Of a stretch of DNA of 64,000 nt, positions 45,789 to 54,496 are shown in pieces. Under the pieces are notes generated by a model. That model was given only the letters and a program-made list of their open reading frames with translations. It was not told the origin of the DNA and made no database searches. How positions within the stretch are numbered: position 1 is the first letter of the stretch; every line of letters starts with the position of its first letter. The position numbers were made by a program, and so were the translations under genes. Origin of the DNA: Streptomyces sp. SID13726 (GTDB lineage Bacteria; Actinomycetota; Actinomycetes; Streptomycetales; Streptomycetaceae); NCBI RefSeq assembly GCF_010548375.1, contig NZ_JAAGLY010000031.1, positions 1 through 64,000 on the forward strand. Direction: 5' to 3'.

Positions 45789-46371
45789 GCGGCAACGACT
45801 CCTGTCGCGAGGGCGAGAGACGGCCGGTGTAACCCCGATGCCGTCCGGCAGCCAGCGGGCCGAGTCGAACGTACTCGGCCTTGTGGACCTTCGTCCTGGC
45901 ATCTCCTGTTTTTGGACCTCGTGGCAGCAGATCCGACGAGGTGGGTAAGCCGCAGGGAGCCGTTAGACTCCGGCCGCTGTCAGGACGGCCCTCCGCCGGC
46001 AGCGAAGTGCCCTTCGTCCTCGAGGGACCGGTCCGGCGCCCTCGGGCACGGCCGACCGCCCCTGACGCACCGGGTGAAGGTGAAGCAAAGGTGGCCACCC
46101 CTCTGTCTCGGATGCGTTAGCGGCGTGCCAGGTTCGCGGCGCGACTGACTAACCTGAACGCACCCCGTGCCAGACCCGTGCCAGATACTGCGGGGAACCA
46201 AGGGAACTGCGGTCACCCACCCAGAGGCGCCGTCAGGTCACGACGCGGCTCGACAGCAGGTCAGCGAAACTATCGAGCCCGCAAGCCCCAAGCTTCCCAA
46301 CCTGAGAGCGCTCGTCGCCATGGCAACGTCCGACGGCCAAGCCGGGTTTGGGGCTCAGGTAGAGAGCCAAG
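45789..46371. other. Intergenic stretch with a tRNA-Gly-like scar
   Basis: No gene is convincing in these 583 bp. A CGTGCCAGA direct repeat near 46168-46188 precedes CAGGTCAGCGAAAC and AAGCTTCCCAACCTGAG (46258-46308), which resembles the anticodon arm of tRNA-Gly(CCC). A similar string lies at 51531-51580. Confidence 0.5.
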
Positions 46372-47013
46372 ATGAGAGGCATGGGTAGCTGGGGGGATCT
46401 AGCGGGCCAGACACTCACTGCACTCATCGGGACCTTGGCCGGCGGAGGCATCGCGGTGTACGTGGCACGCTGGCAAACCGCAAGGACAATCGAGTCCCAA
46501 GTTGAGCTCGCCGCTTCTCAGGAAGCTGCCACTAGCGCGCTGGCCCGTCGGCAATGGACGCAGCAGCGCGCCACCGAGGCTGCGCAACGGCTCTTGGAGC
46601 GCCTCGCGGAACTCTATGCATGGCTACCATCGCTGCCAGACCTTGCACGGGACGAGCCGCAGCTGAACCCGCAAGCTCGTGAGCGTTGCGCAGTGGCCCT
46701 CGGCTCAGTCCGGCAGGGCATGCAAACCGATCTTCTCTCCATTGGAGATGACCGTGTCCGCGCCCGATACAGGTCGCTTGTGCGGTTGTGCTTCGACGTC
46801 GGGTACCGAGGCATCGGCCAGAGCCATCGCGAGCGCCACATTCGCGACGCACGCGGGTACCTGCGCTATGTCCAGTCCACACTTGAATCCGTGATCGACG
46901 GGAGCCCTTTGCCGGATGACTGCGAGGCACCAGTACTTGAGCGCAGTGACAGAGCTCCCTGGCTACCGCCAGCGCTGCCCTGGCACTGGCAAGACCCAGC
47001 CGACGGCAGTTGA
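46372..47013 (+). CDS. Hypothetical membrane-anchored protein
   Basis: The 213-residue protein has one N-terminal membrane helix (about residues 13-32, TALIGTLAGGGIAVYVARW). A charged amphipathic helix rich in Ala, Gln and Glu follows (about 35-80), then a soluble domain to the end. GAGAG lies eight bases before ATG 46372. ATG 46381 is an alternative. I do not recognise the domain. Its build (one anchor, a long helix, a cytosolic domain) resembles the hypothetical protein at 47392-47952, although I see no clear sequence match. Confidence 0.65.
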   Translation: MRGMGSWGDLAGQTLTALIGTLAGGGIAVYVARWQTARTIESQVELAASQEAATSALARRQWTQQRATEAAQRLLERLAELYAWLPSLPDLARDEPQLNPQARERCAVALGSVRQGMQTDLLSIGDDRVRARYRSLVRLCFDVGYRGIGQSHRERHIRDARGYLRYVQSTLESVIDGSPLPDDCEAPVLERSDRAPWLPPALPWHWQDPADGS

Positions 47014-47391
47014 AGCCTCGCCCCCTTGGGTACTTCGGCGACGGTCACCAAGTCCGTGACCAAGGCGTCGGCAACACCTGTCCGTCTCAGTTTCCGTCTC
47101 ATTCAGCCCCGTTCACGGCCGTTCAGGCTAGACCCGCAGCCGCTGCCCCGACGGCCAACCGTCCATGAACCCAGGTGAACGCCCCCGAACGACGCCCACC
47201 ACCCCACCACCACAGTTGGAAAGCGTGCGCGTGATGCGGAGTCCTCTCACCGCGCCGCATGTGTGATCACGAATTCGTTGTCGGCCCCGAGCTGTACGGT
47301 CCCGCTCATGACTGAGCGACGGACTACGATCTGGCGTCACGGCTTAGCTAAGACAGTGTCTTGATTGGCGAACTGGGACACATGTGCTGCT
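47014..47391. other. Intergenic stretch with repeat copy A
   Basis: No gene is convincing. It contains copy A of a roughly 145-bp repeat (47082-47229). Near 47308 an ATG opens a reading MTERRTTIWRHGLAKTVS that stops at once, perhaps a truncated gene start. Confidence 0.5.
47082..47229 (+). repeat. Island repeat, copy A (tRNA-Ser-like end)
   Basis: It shares with 52909-53052 the blocks CGTCTCAGTT, ATTCAG-CCGTTCACG, GTTCAGGC, CCATGAAC-CAGGTGAAC, CCCCCGAACGA and CCACCACAGTTGGAA. Both copies end in TTGGAA-GCGTG, which looks like the anticodon arm of tRNA-Ser(GGA). It is probably attP-flanking DNA left by lost elements. Confidence 0.7.
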
Positions 47392-47952
47392 CTACGGGTC
47401 CTGTTCGGGAGCCGTAATGCCGAGATCGACACGCATGACGTGGCGCATTTCCCACAGGGGATCCCACAGCTTGTTCAAACTCTCCCAGGCGGCTTCTACG
47501 CTCTCTCCCGGCTGGGCAGTGCCTCCATCGAGGCGCATCAAGAGGCCGTACAGATCGCCAAGATGACGGTTCGCGGTGCTGGCTACTTCCGACACCGTGT
47601 CGGGCAGCACCATCTGGGCCTCGGCATGACGCAAGCGGTGGTCGCGGCGCGCCCGGTCCAGATCCGACCGCAGTTCCCCGGTCATCTCGCCCTTCTCCAG
47701 GGCGTGGAGGACCTGCGTCATCACGTTGGCCAAGTCGCGAGTGCCGGCGCTGAGAGTGGCGTAGCACGTGCGCCGCGCCTGAAGCTGAGCCTGGCGAGTG
47801 GCGTACTCGCGTTCATCCTGCTGGAGTTGCCTCGTGTGCTCCAGTTCGCGAGCCCTGGCGCGGTCCGCACCGCGCTGTGTGATGACGGCGGCTGAGAGCG
47901 TGCCGCCAATCCCCAAAACCGCGATCACGATCTGGCTGATCGAGCTGTTCAA
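47392..47952 (-). CDS. Hypothetical membrane-anchored coiled-coil protein
   Basis: The 186-residue protein starts TTG at 47952 with GGGGAGG five bases upstream. One N-terminal membrane helix (about residues 6-26, QIVIAVLGIGGTLSAAVITQ) is followed by a charged coiled coil (GADRARARELEHTRQLQQDEREYATRQAQLQARR) and a helical domain. Because of a one-base deletion upstream, the IS5-family transposase frame reads straight into this gene. The TTG and ribosome binding site indicate it is an independent gene. The function is unknown. Confidence 0.65.
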   Translation of the reverse strand: MNSSISQIVIAVLGIGGTLSAAVITQRGADRARARELEHTRQLQQDEREYATRQAQLQARRTCYATLSAGTRDLANVMTQVLHALEKGEMTGELRSDLDRARRDHRLRHAEAQMVLPDTVSEVASTANRHLGDLYGLLMRLDGGTAQPGESVEAAWESLNKLWDPLWEMRHVMRVDLGITAPEQDP

Positions 47953-47997
47953 GCTGCCTCCCCGGCTGCGATCGGCTCGCCGGGACTGTACCTGCTG

Positions 47998-48854
47998 CGG
48001 GACGTTCCCCTCAGCGGACGGTGCGCCGGTAGCAGATGAGGGCACTGGCGAGGGCGACGATGCCAGGAAGTGCTCGCCCTTGCGCTCATAGCGGCGGTGC
48101 AGGCGGCGGCAGCCGCCCAGCCAGGACAGCGTGCGCTCGATCACCCAGCGGTGCCGTCCGAGCCGGTTAGAGGTCTCCACACCGCGTCGGGCAATGCGCG
48201 GCACGATCTGCCTGCGCCGCAGCCAGTTGCGCAGGTGGTCGAAGTCGTAAGCCTTGTCAACATGGAGCCGGTCCGGGCGGCGGCGCCGGGGGCCGCGACG
48301 CGAGCGGATCGGAGGGATGCCGCGCATCAACGGTATGAGGGCCTGGCTGTCGTGCACGTTGGCGGCAGAGATACCTACCGAGATCGGCAGGCCATTACGG
48401 TCACAGATGACGTGAACCTTCGACCCCTTCTTGCCACGATCGGTCGGATTCGGTCCCGTCGACGGCCCCCTTTTACCACGCGGACACTGATCGAGTCGAT
48501 CGCGCCGCGCGACCAGTCCACATCGCCGTTGGCGCCGAGCCGGTCGAGCAGCACCCGGTGCAGCTTGGCCCACACGCGAGCTGCAGACCAGTCAGTAAAA
48601 CGCCGGTGCACCGTCTGCCAGGAGGCGCTGAAGACCGGCGGCAACTGCCGCCAGGTACAGCCCGTGGTCGCCACGAAGACGATCGCGGCCAGCACCGCAC
48701 GGTCGTCGCACCGCCGCCGTCCCCCGCCCTGAGGGCGCTGCGGAGCCTGCGGCACCACATCCTGGAACAGCTCCCATAACCCGTCCAGCACCAGCCGCTC
48801 GACTATCTCCATGCCCAGAACAACGAGTTACCGCCAACTGAGACATCCTCTAAG
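47998..48854 (-). mobile_element. IS5-family (IS427-like group) insertion sequence
   Basis: This roughly 0.86-kb element is bounded on the right by GAGGATGTCTCAGTTGGCGG (read on the minus strand) and on the left by a weakly matching GGGACGTTCCCC. It holds a two-frame DDE transposase. The left boundary is approximate and the target duplication is not clear. Confidence 0.65.
48010..48812 (-). pseudogene. IS5-family transposase, two frames, 3' frameshift
   Basis: The first frame (48375-48812) gives LVLDGLWELFQDVVPQAPQRPQ, CTWRQLPPVF and the first catalytic Asp near DWSRGAIDSISV. The second frame, shifted by -1 around AAAAGGGGG (48465-48475), gives RGKKGSKVHVICDRNGLPISVGISAANVHDS, HVDKAYDFDHLR and WVIERTLSWLGGCRRLHRRYER. 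The first shift is normal for this group. A second shift near 48063 comes from a lost base: the expected IVALASALICYRR end is out of frame and the frame runs into the next gene. The transposase is probably inactive or C-terminally altered. Confidence 0.8.
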
Positions 48855-48965
48855 GGAGCCGAAGGGCTCACCGCGGGGCCGCCACGGACATCCGCAGTGA
48901 AGCCCCCATCGGCAAGCAAGTCGCCAACCCGCGACAGTGTCTGGGTTCCCAAGTAGCCTTGGACT

Positions 48966-49823
48966 ATGGCCTACTCAGCGAATGTTCTGCGGGTGATGAT
49001 TGCCTCGCCCTCAGACACGATCGAAGCGCGTGACGCCGTGGAAACCGCTATCCACGGCTGGAACGGAGCCAATGCACAGACCAAACAGACCATCCTCCAG
49101 TCGTGGCGCTGGGAAACTTCCTCGGTTCCCATTCTCGGCGGCCATCCGCAGTCACTGATCAACTCACAGGGCGTTGACGAATCGGACATCGTGTTCGCGC
49201 TCTTTGGTAGCCGCCTCGGATCACCTACACCAGACGCCGTCTCTGGAACGGTCGAGGAGATCGAGCGTGCCATAGAGCAGGGCAAGCCTGTTCATCTATA
49301 TTTCTCAACGGCGCAACTTCCCAACGACGTAGACACTGCGCAGCTTGACGGGCTGCGTGCATTTAAGAGCGAGATCAGCAAGCGTGGCCTTCTCGGGGAG
49401 TTCTCCAATGCCAGTCAGCTCGAATACGAGGTCTGGAAGGCAATTGAGTATGACATCGCAAACCTCTCACTCGGGGTTCCTGTTCTGAAGGCGGCAGATC
49501 GTGGAGTGAGATTCTCTGTCCAGCCGCGACAGGAACGGGAGATCCGATCTTACGACAGGAAGGGAAAGCCGAGATATTCAACGCGCCACTGGCTTGAGAT
49601 CACCAACGACGGCGGCCAGGATGCAGAGGAAGTCGTGTTCGAGCCCGTAGGCGAACGCATCAGCCTCCACCTGGCTACAGACGGCACTCCAACAACTGTC
49701 CATGCCGGACAAACCCGGCTCCTGAATGTTGTGCACTCGATGGGCGGCGGCGATCCAAATATTCTTCGGATACGCTGGAAAGAAAACGGCGAAAACAAGG
49801 ATCGCGATTTTCATGTCGGCTGA
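48966..49823 (+). CDS. TIR/DUF4062-like protein with C-terminal beta domain
   Basis: The 285-residue protein begins VLRVMIASPSDTIEARDAVETAIHGWN. The stretches SLINSQGVDESDIVFALFGSRLGSPT and VEEIERAIEQGKPVHLYFS follow. This pattern (a short strand with Ser-Pro-Ser-Asp, then a DESDI strand with LFGSRLG, then EIERA) fits the DUF4062/TIR-like nucleotide-binding fold. Residues about 185-285 look like an all-beta domain (HWLEITNDGGQDAEEVVFEPVGERISLHL). Its base composition is lower in GC than the core genes, so it was probably acquired. An NAD-processing or defence role is inferred only from fold and island context. Confidence 0.72.
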   Translation: MAYSANVLRVMIASPSDTIEARDAVETAIHGWNGANAQTKQTILQSWRWETSSVPILGGHPQSLINSQGVDESDIVFALFGSRLGSPTPDAVSGTVEEIERAIEQGKPVHLYFSTAQLPNDVDTAQLDGLRAFKSEISKRGLLGEFSNASQLEYEVWKAIEYDIANLSLGVPVLKAADRGVRFSVQPRQEREIRSYDRKGKPRYSTRHWLEITNDGGQDAEEVVFEPVGERISLHLATDGTPTTVHAGQTRLLNVVHSMGGGDPNILRIRWKENGENKDRDFHVG

Positions 49824-50382
49824 CGCCTGGATTCTCTAGTACACGCTCCTGGAATTCTCCAGGGTTGCCGAGTCTGTTGTGCCTGTATGCGGTCCGCCCC
49901 GGTTCGGTGACCACTCGCCGGGCCGGGTCTTCCCCATCCCACGACTCTCAGAGGCGCCCTCAGAAACTGCACAGACTGGCGCGGAATTCATGGCACCGCC
50001 CGGGACACATTGAGGCTTTACAGAACTCCCATAATCCCATGGAAGCCCCGTATTCAATTACGGATCAAAAGGCCCCTGAAAACCAAGTTGACATCAACCA
50101 GCCGGAGCGGCCTTGCATCGACTCCTAAAGGGGGGTGCCGGACATCGGTCATGTCGACGTCGTCACGATCACCTTGGCCGAAAGATCCGCCGCCGGACCC
50201 TCGAAGTCAGGCAGGTGCTTACACACCGGCACCTCCTACGCGACGACAACAGCGGCACACCGGCTACTACCTGGATTGGCTGTAGTCATCAGCTTGCTGG
50301 CCTCTGTGGTCCCAACTGCTGGCAATGCAGCCGTTTCACAGGGGATGATTCGCTTCACAGCAGCACCATCCCAGGGGGGATC
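49824..50382. other. Intergenic stretch before the DUF4352-like gene
   Basis: I see no convincing gene in these 559 bp. CTCCTAAAGGGGGG (about 50122-50135) weakly resembles the tRNA-Arg(CCT) anticodon region. The rest presumably holds the promoter of the next gene. Confidence 0.45.
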
Positions 50383-51044
50383 ATGAGTACCAACGTAACA
50401 CCGCCGCCGATGCCGGCTCAGCCGCCGCAGCCGGGCAAGAACGGCCACACCAACGCCTTCATCATCGGAGGCGCGGCCATCATCGCCGCAGCCATCGTCG
50501 GCACAGGGATCGCCATCTCGGGCAGCGGCGACGACATGGCAAAGCCAGAGCCCACCGTAACCGTGACGGAAACCGTTGAGCCCGAGCCCGCAGCCGAAGA
50601 GGACGCCGCAGCCGCAACCGACCAGAACACAGACACCAAGGTCGGCGAGGAGGCCAGGAACGGCGGAGCCGTCGTCAAGGTCACGAAGATGGTGGAGGCC
50701 GACAGCATCATGTTCGCCGGAGCCCACAAATCCGCAGGCCCCGACGCGAAATACGTCATCCTCAAGACCGTCGTCAGTAATGAGGGCAAGGCCAGCATGG
50801 ACTTGACCTGCTCGCTGCCCATCGTCAACGCACTCATTGACGACCAGGGCCGTCGCTTCGATACGATCGAAGATCTTTACGACGTCGCTGACAACCCGGA
50901 ATGCAACGCGCAACTGCAGCCCGGCTTCGACGATCAGATGCAGTCGTTTACCGCATTCCCAAAGACGCAGTGGTTACGACATGGGAGTTTTCTGAGTACG
51001 ACCTTGAGAACGAGGTGACACCCACCCTCGTCGACCTCGCCTGA
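50383..51044 (+). pseudogene. DUF4352-type membrane-anchored protein with a 3' frameshift
   Basis: The reading frame from ATG 50383 (GGGGGG nine bases upstream) gives a Pro-rich N-terminus and one membrane helix (AFIIGGAAIIAAAIVGTGIAI). An acidic linker (EPEPAAEEDAA) and a DUF4352 domain (VKVTKMVEADSI, YVILKTVVSNEGKASMDLTCSL) follow. After codon QMQ near 50942 the frame leaves the family. In the neighbouring frame, VVYRIPKDAVVTTWEFSEYDL continues to a TGA at 51042. A one-base loss therefore truncates or alters the last 34 codons. As written, the product is 211 residues and ends at 51018. Confidence 0.75.
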
Positions 51045-51698
51045 CCAGGAAAGAACTCGGCGCCCTGTTCAATCCGGAGTCGAGCACCGGAGCCCATGGT
51101 GAAGCACAAGGGTGAGTGTCTAACTACGTGACAACGCCCACGAACAACGGCGAACAAGCGCGAACGCCTACGGACCATCAGCCCAGGTGAGAGGCGCCCA
51201 AGCCCAAGGCAGTGCCCTCCCTCAAGTTACTTCGGGACGAAGAGGTCCTCACCCAAGGTCTCACCGCCACGCTTCTGCCGGCGCGGCTTGCTCTGGTCGA
51301 CGGCATGGCAGCGTGGCCAAGGACGGCGGGAGTACGGCGTGGCATACGCGTGCGTGACCGGTCGGCGTTCCCGCCGTCGTGGCTGACTTTCGTCGGCTGA
51401 GGCTCGGACACTCCAGGACCCGCCAAGGGACCTTTGAGGCGAAGGGACCGTGCCAATTACGTGCCGGAACCTGCGGGAAGCAACGGGGATTGGGCCCATG
51501 GACGAACAGCGGTCCAGCACCAATCTGCCGCAGGTCACCGCAACAACCGCCGCCAAGAAACCCGAGCTTCCCACGCTACGGTTCCCTCAACGGGAGCTCC
51601 CCCGAAACTGTGCCAGACAGTCTCAGCGGGACCCCGCGCACGGTATGCGATAGAGATCAGCCTCGCCTGCACACGGCCCCGGGATGGTGGCGTTGCAG
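51045..51698. other. Intergenic stretch with scars and no clear gene
   Basis: No frame shows convincing coding features. CAGGTCACCGCAAC and GAGCTTCCCACGCT (51531-51580) match the layout of the tRNA-Gly-like scar at 46258. ACTGTGCCAGACAG (about 51608) recalls the CGTGCCAGA repeats there. Confidence 0.45.
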
Positions 51699-52763
51699 TC
51701 AGTTGGGGCGCGGCGTGGGGGGCGGGGGGCGCAGACCGTCCCAGTCCCATTGCGAGGCCCAGTCAGCACATTCGGCAAGGCGTGCACACACCCACGGATC
51801 TTCCTGGAGAGAAGCTGGCAGCTTTGTGGAGGGTCCGATTCCTGCGGCGGATAATTGTTCCGCCGTCAGATGGAGGGCGCCGGAGAGGTCGGCCTCCAAC
51901 AGGTTCGTTCCGGATAGGTCGGCATCTAGGAAGAGAGTGCCATCGCAAGTACTTCCGTGCAGTAGCGCCCGCTCCAAGTTCACTTCCACCAGCTGCGCTT
52001 CGCTGAGGTCACAGGCGAGGATACCCGCCCGGACTAGGTTGCAACGGTAGAAGTTGGTGTTCTTGAGCGACAATTTTACCCAATTCACTCTATAAAGGCG
52101 CGACAAGGCAATATTGGCCCGACTGAGCCCCTCACCCTCAATGATCTCAATTCCAGAAAGGTCCGTGCGCCGTAAATCCAGCCTATAGCCGTCGCGATCA
52201 GCTGCGCTACGCGCAAGCACAGTTATCGAAGCCCCGATGTCCACCGTGCACCCCTCATACGGATCAGGAGTTCGGGGCATATCTTCGCCTAGGTCCAACG
52301 TCGACGAGTGGTGCCGGAGGTAGGCGGACAGCACCTCACGCACCATCACGCGATCTGCGGGTGAATCGACGATGATCCTGCCCAGCGCGTAAATACCACC
52401 CAATCGCACATCGGCGGCTTCTGATGCCAACTGTTCGACCGCCTTGATGTAGCGATCCGTTATCTGCTCTTGTTCCTTGAGAGAGTGTGAGAGACGGTCG
52501 AGCGCATGCCTCCGAGCCGTATAGATAAGCGCCACGAAAGCGCCAGCTCCTGCTGCAACCTTTAGGATCTGCGACCGATCTCGGTCCAGCGCGGCATGCT
52601 GCTCCCCCAACCGCAATTTACCGAGCGCACGCAGACGCTCACCGTCGAGCCACCAGGGCCCTTGGCAGTACAGGACGATGAAGACAACGACAAGGAGCAC
52701 GCCGATTCCCCATACGAGAACTGTGGTGTGGCCGACTATCCAGTGCAGCAGTCTTCTCCACAT
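51699..52763 (-). CDS. Membrane-anchored pentapeptide-repeat protein
   Basis: The 354-residue protein has two N-terminal hydrophobic helices (about residues 5-32 and 66-82), with a short charged section between them. A helical stretch follows (ALDRLSHSLKEQEQITDRYIKAVEQLASEAADVRLGGIYALGRI). Pentapeptide repeats of the A(D/N)LxX type then run from about 195 to 320 (LSRANIALSRLYRV, LVRAGILACDLSEAQLVEVNLERA, DADLSGTNLLEADLSGA). This layout recurs in streptomycete proteins of unknown function. ATG 52763 is chosen. ATG 52799 is also in frame. Confidence 0.82.
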   Translation of the reverse strand: MWRRLLHWIVGHTTVLVWGIGVLLVVVFIVLYCQGPWWLDGERLRALGKLRLGEQHAALDRDRSQILKVAAGAGAFVALIYTARRHALDRLSHSLKEQEQITDRYIKAVEQLASEAADVRLGGIYALGRIIVDSPADRVMVREVLSAYLRHHSSTLDLGEDMPRTPDPYEGCTVDIGASITVLARSAADRDGYRLDLRRTDLSGIEIIEGEGLSRANIALSRLYRVNWVKLSLKNTNFYRCNLVRAGILACDLSEAQLVEVNLERALLHGSTCDGTLFLDADLSGTNLLEADLSGALHLTAEQLSAAGIGPSTKLPASLQEDPWVCARLAECADWASQWDWDGLRPPPPTPRPN

Positions 52764-53172
52764 ACATTCAATGATCCCCTGCACCCAAGGAACAAACACA
52801 CATGACGGGCCGAAGATGAGGCACGACCATGTCCGAAAAGCCCCCTTCCGGGAAGATGGCCTGCACTGGTGCCAACCGCGAAGGTGTCAGCGAGCCCGGC
52901 CCTGTCGCCCGTCTCAGTTCTCATTCAGCGCCGTTCACGACAGTTCAGGCGAGACCAGAGCCGGTAGTCGTCCCCTCAGCCAGCCCATGAACGCAGGTGA
53001 ACACCCCCGAACGACCCCCACCACCTCACCACCACAGTTGGAAGGCGTGTTGGTGGGTGTGCTCTGACGCCGCGCACCACGACCTGCTGCACACCGCATG
53101 AGCCTCTGAAGCGTTGCTGCCAATGCTGGCGAAGTAGCTCACCACAGCCTCTTGCTGCGCTAGAAATCTTCC
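52764..53172. other. Intergenic stretch with repeat copy B
   Basis: It contains copy B of the island repeat (52909-53052). The remainder shows no supported gene. Confidence 0.5.
52909..53052 (+). repeat. Island repeat, copy B (tRNA-Ser-like end)
   Basis: It has the same orientation and block order as copy A at 47082. It ends TTGGAAGGCGTGTTGGTGGG, similar to the anticodon and variable arms of tRNA-Ser(GGA). Confidence 0.7.
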
Positions 53173-53586
53173 GTGCGTAGTCTCCTGCAAAGGCTCGTCG
53201 AGAGCCGCGCGTGGCGGGTAGCTCGGGTGGTGGCCTACTCCTTGGCAGGCCTTATCGGCGTAGGGATCTTCATCGTCCTCCCGATCACAGCTCAACTCAG
53301 TGGGTGGAACGATGATGACGAGGATCTGCCCGTCAGTTCTGGAACACCGTCCGCTACGTACACTCCAGTTTACTGGACGTATGAGGGCTACGAGTGCGCG
53401 GACGGGTGGTCGTCAGACTCCATCGGCCGCCAGGGAGCCTGTAGCCATCACGGAGGCGTTGTCTCCGTATTTGAAGGAGACGACGGAACACTCCTCAGGT
53501 GCGGAGACGACGAGCACGCACCTCGTGCCGACGAACAGCAGCAACAGATCGAAGATTATGGGCGCGTCGCCTGCGTGTTCAGGTGA
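53173..53586 (+). CDS. Small exported DUF3761-like protein
   Basis: The 137-residue protein has an N-terminal membrane helix (about residues 18-40, VVAYSLAGLIGVGIFIVLPI). A Ser/Thr linker and a domain with YECADGWSSDSIGRQGACSHHGGV follow. The ADG-x-YS...GACSHHGGV pattern is that of DUF3761, a short Cys/His motif domain. The start is GTG with no clear ribosome binding site, which lowers confidence in the start. Function is unknown. Confidence 0.6.
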   Translation: MRSLLQRLVESRAWRVARVVAYSLAGLIGVGIFIVLPITAQLSGWNDDDEDLPVSSGTPSATYTPVYWTYEGYECADGWSSDSIGRQGACSHHGGVVSVFEGDDGTLLRCGDDEHAPRADEQQQQIEDYGRVACVFR

Positions 53587-53847
53587 CATCGGGTTCCAAC
53601 GCGGATGATCACGGCCGCACCACAAGCGCACCAGATCGAGCGGATAACAGCAGGGAATTACGGTGAAAGCCGACGAGGCCGACGGCGCAACGCCCAGACT
53701 GTTCGCCCAGCTCAGCGGCCGAACCAGCTGCGAATGATCGCAGCTTCCCAAGCTGATATCGCCTGTGGCCCTGCCGTTCGTCCGGGCTGCGGCGCTGGGG
53801 CGCCGGTCCCGGCCGAGCGGCAGGGCCACTGACCGCCGAAAAGCAGG

Positions 53848-54171
53848 TCAAGCCGCAGACGTTTCCCAGGGAGGGAGCAGCGGCGTGTCACGCGATTCCG
53901 CGGCCAGTCCGGCCGCGGCCAGTCCGGCCGCGATCAGCCTCGCCAGCAGCTCAGCCGCTTCAGGGCGAACGGTCCCGAGCTGCACCAACCCGTCACCGGA
54001 GACGTTCACGTCGGCCATCAGGCCGGGAAAGTCGGAGTCCAGCCCGAGTAACACGAGCTGATCAGCCAGAGCGCCGGCGCTTCGTCGCGCGCGGTTCCAG
54101 CCGCGTACATAGGGCACGCCGGGCGACAGGTTCTCCGCTCGCTTGGCTACCACTCCGCGCCGGTCGGTCAT
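53848..54171 (-). CDS. Small conserved protein (tandem paralogue 2)
   Basis: The 107-residue protein is paralogous to the gene upstream. Both share R(S/T)A-x-AL-x-D-x-LV-x-x-GL-x-x-DFP-x-L-x-AD-x-N and GLV-x-LG-x-V-x-P-x-AE-x-LA. Near the C-terminus, AAAGL is encoded by a perfect tandem repeat, CCAGTCCGGCCGCGG (about 53905-53935). GAGG lies five bases before ATG 54171. The gap to the upstream gene is 4 bp. The function is unknown. It seems to be the last gene of a three-gene operon. Confidence 0.72.
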   Translation of the reverse strand: MTDRRGVVAKRAENLSPGVPYVRGWNRARRSAGALADQLVLLGLDSDFPGLMADVNVSGDGLVQLGTVRPEAAELLARLIAAGLAAAGLAAESRDTPLLPPWETSAA

Positions 54172-54175
54172 GGCC

Positions 54176-54496
54176 TCAGGCCCTTCCTTTGTGTTCTTCG
54201 GTGATGGTCGGCTCGTGATCGTCATCGTTACGGTCTCGGCTGAAGCCGCTTGTCAAAGCCAGACGCAGGAGCTCTGCGAGACGCTCGGCCGTGTCAGGGG
54301 AGACTCGGCCCAGCTCGACGAGGCCGTGCCCGAAGGCGTTCAAGTCCGCGCGCAGGTAGGGGAAGTCCTTCTCCAGGCCAGCGCGCACGAGGACGTCCCG
54401 GAGTGCGGTAGTCGCGTTTCGGGCCGCGTACCAGCCGTCGCTGTCGAGAGGCGACCACGCGGCAGAGTCTCGACCGCCGATCGGCTCATCTGCCAT
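54176..54496 (-). CDS. Small conserved protein (tandem paralogue 1)
   Basis: The 106-residue acidic, helical protein has the core RNATTALRDVLVRAGLEKDFPYLRADLNAFGHGLVELGRVSPDTAERLAELL, shared with its downstream neighbour. Its first 11 bp overlap the end of the prim-pol-like gene, so it is translated from the same mRNA. No catalytic motif is visible. It may be a partner or adaptor for the upstream protein. Confidence 0.75.
   Translation of the reverse strand: MADEPIGGRDSAAWSPLDSDGWYAARNATTALRDVLVRAGLEKDFPYLRADLNAFGHGLVELGRVSPDTAERLAELLRLALTSGFSRDRNDDDHEPTITEEHKGRA

Noticed and set aside
50120..50140. CTCCTAAAGGGGGG as another tRNA-Arg(CCT) scar
   Set aside because: The T-arm is missing and the match is too short to separate from chance.
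51227..51574. Minus-strand 115-codon frame in the gap after the DUF4352 gene
   Set aside because: It has no ribosome binding site, an Arg-rich composition and no domain. It overlaps the tRNA-Gly-like scar.
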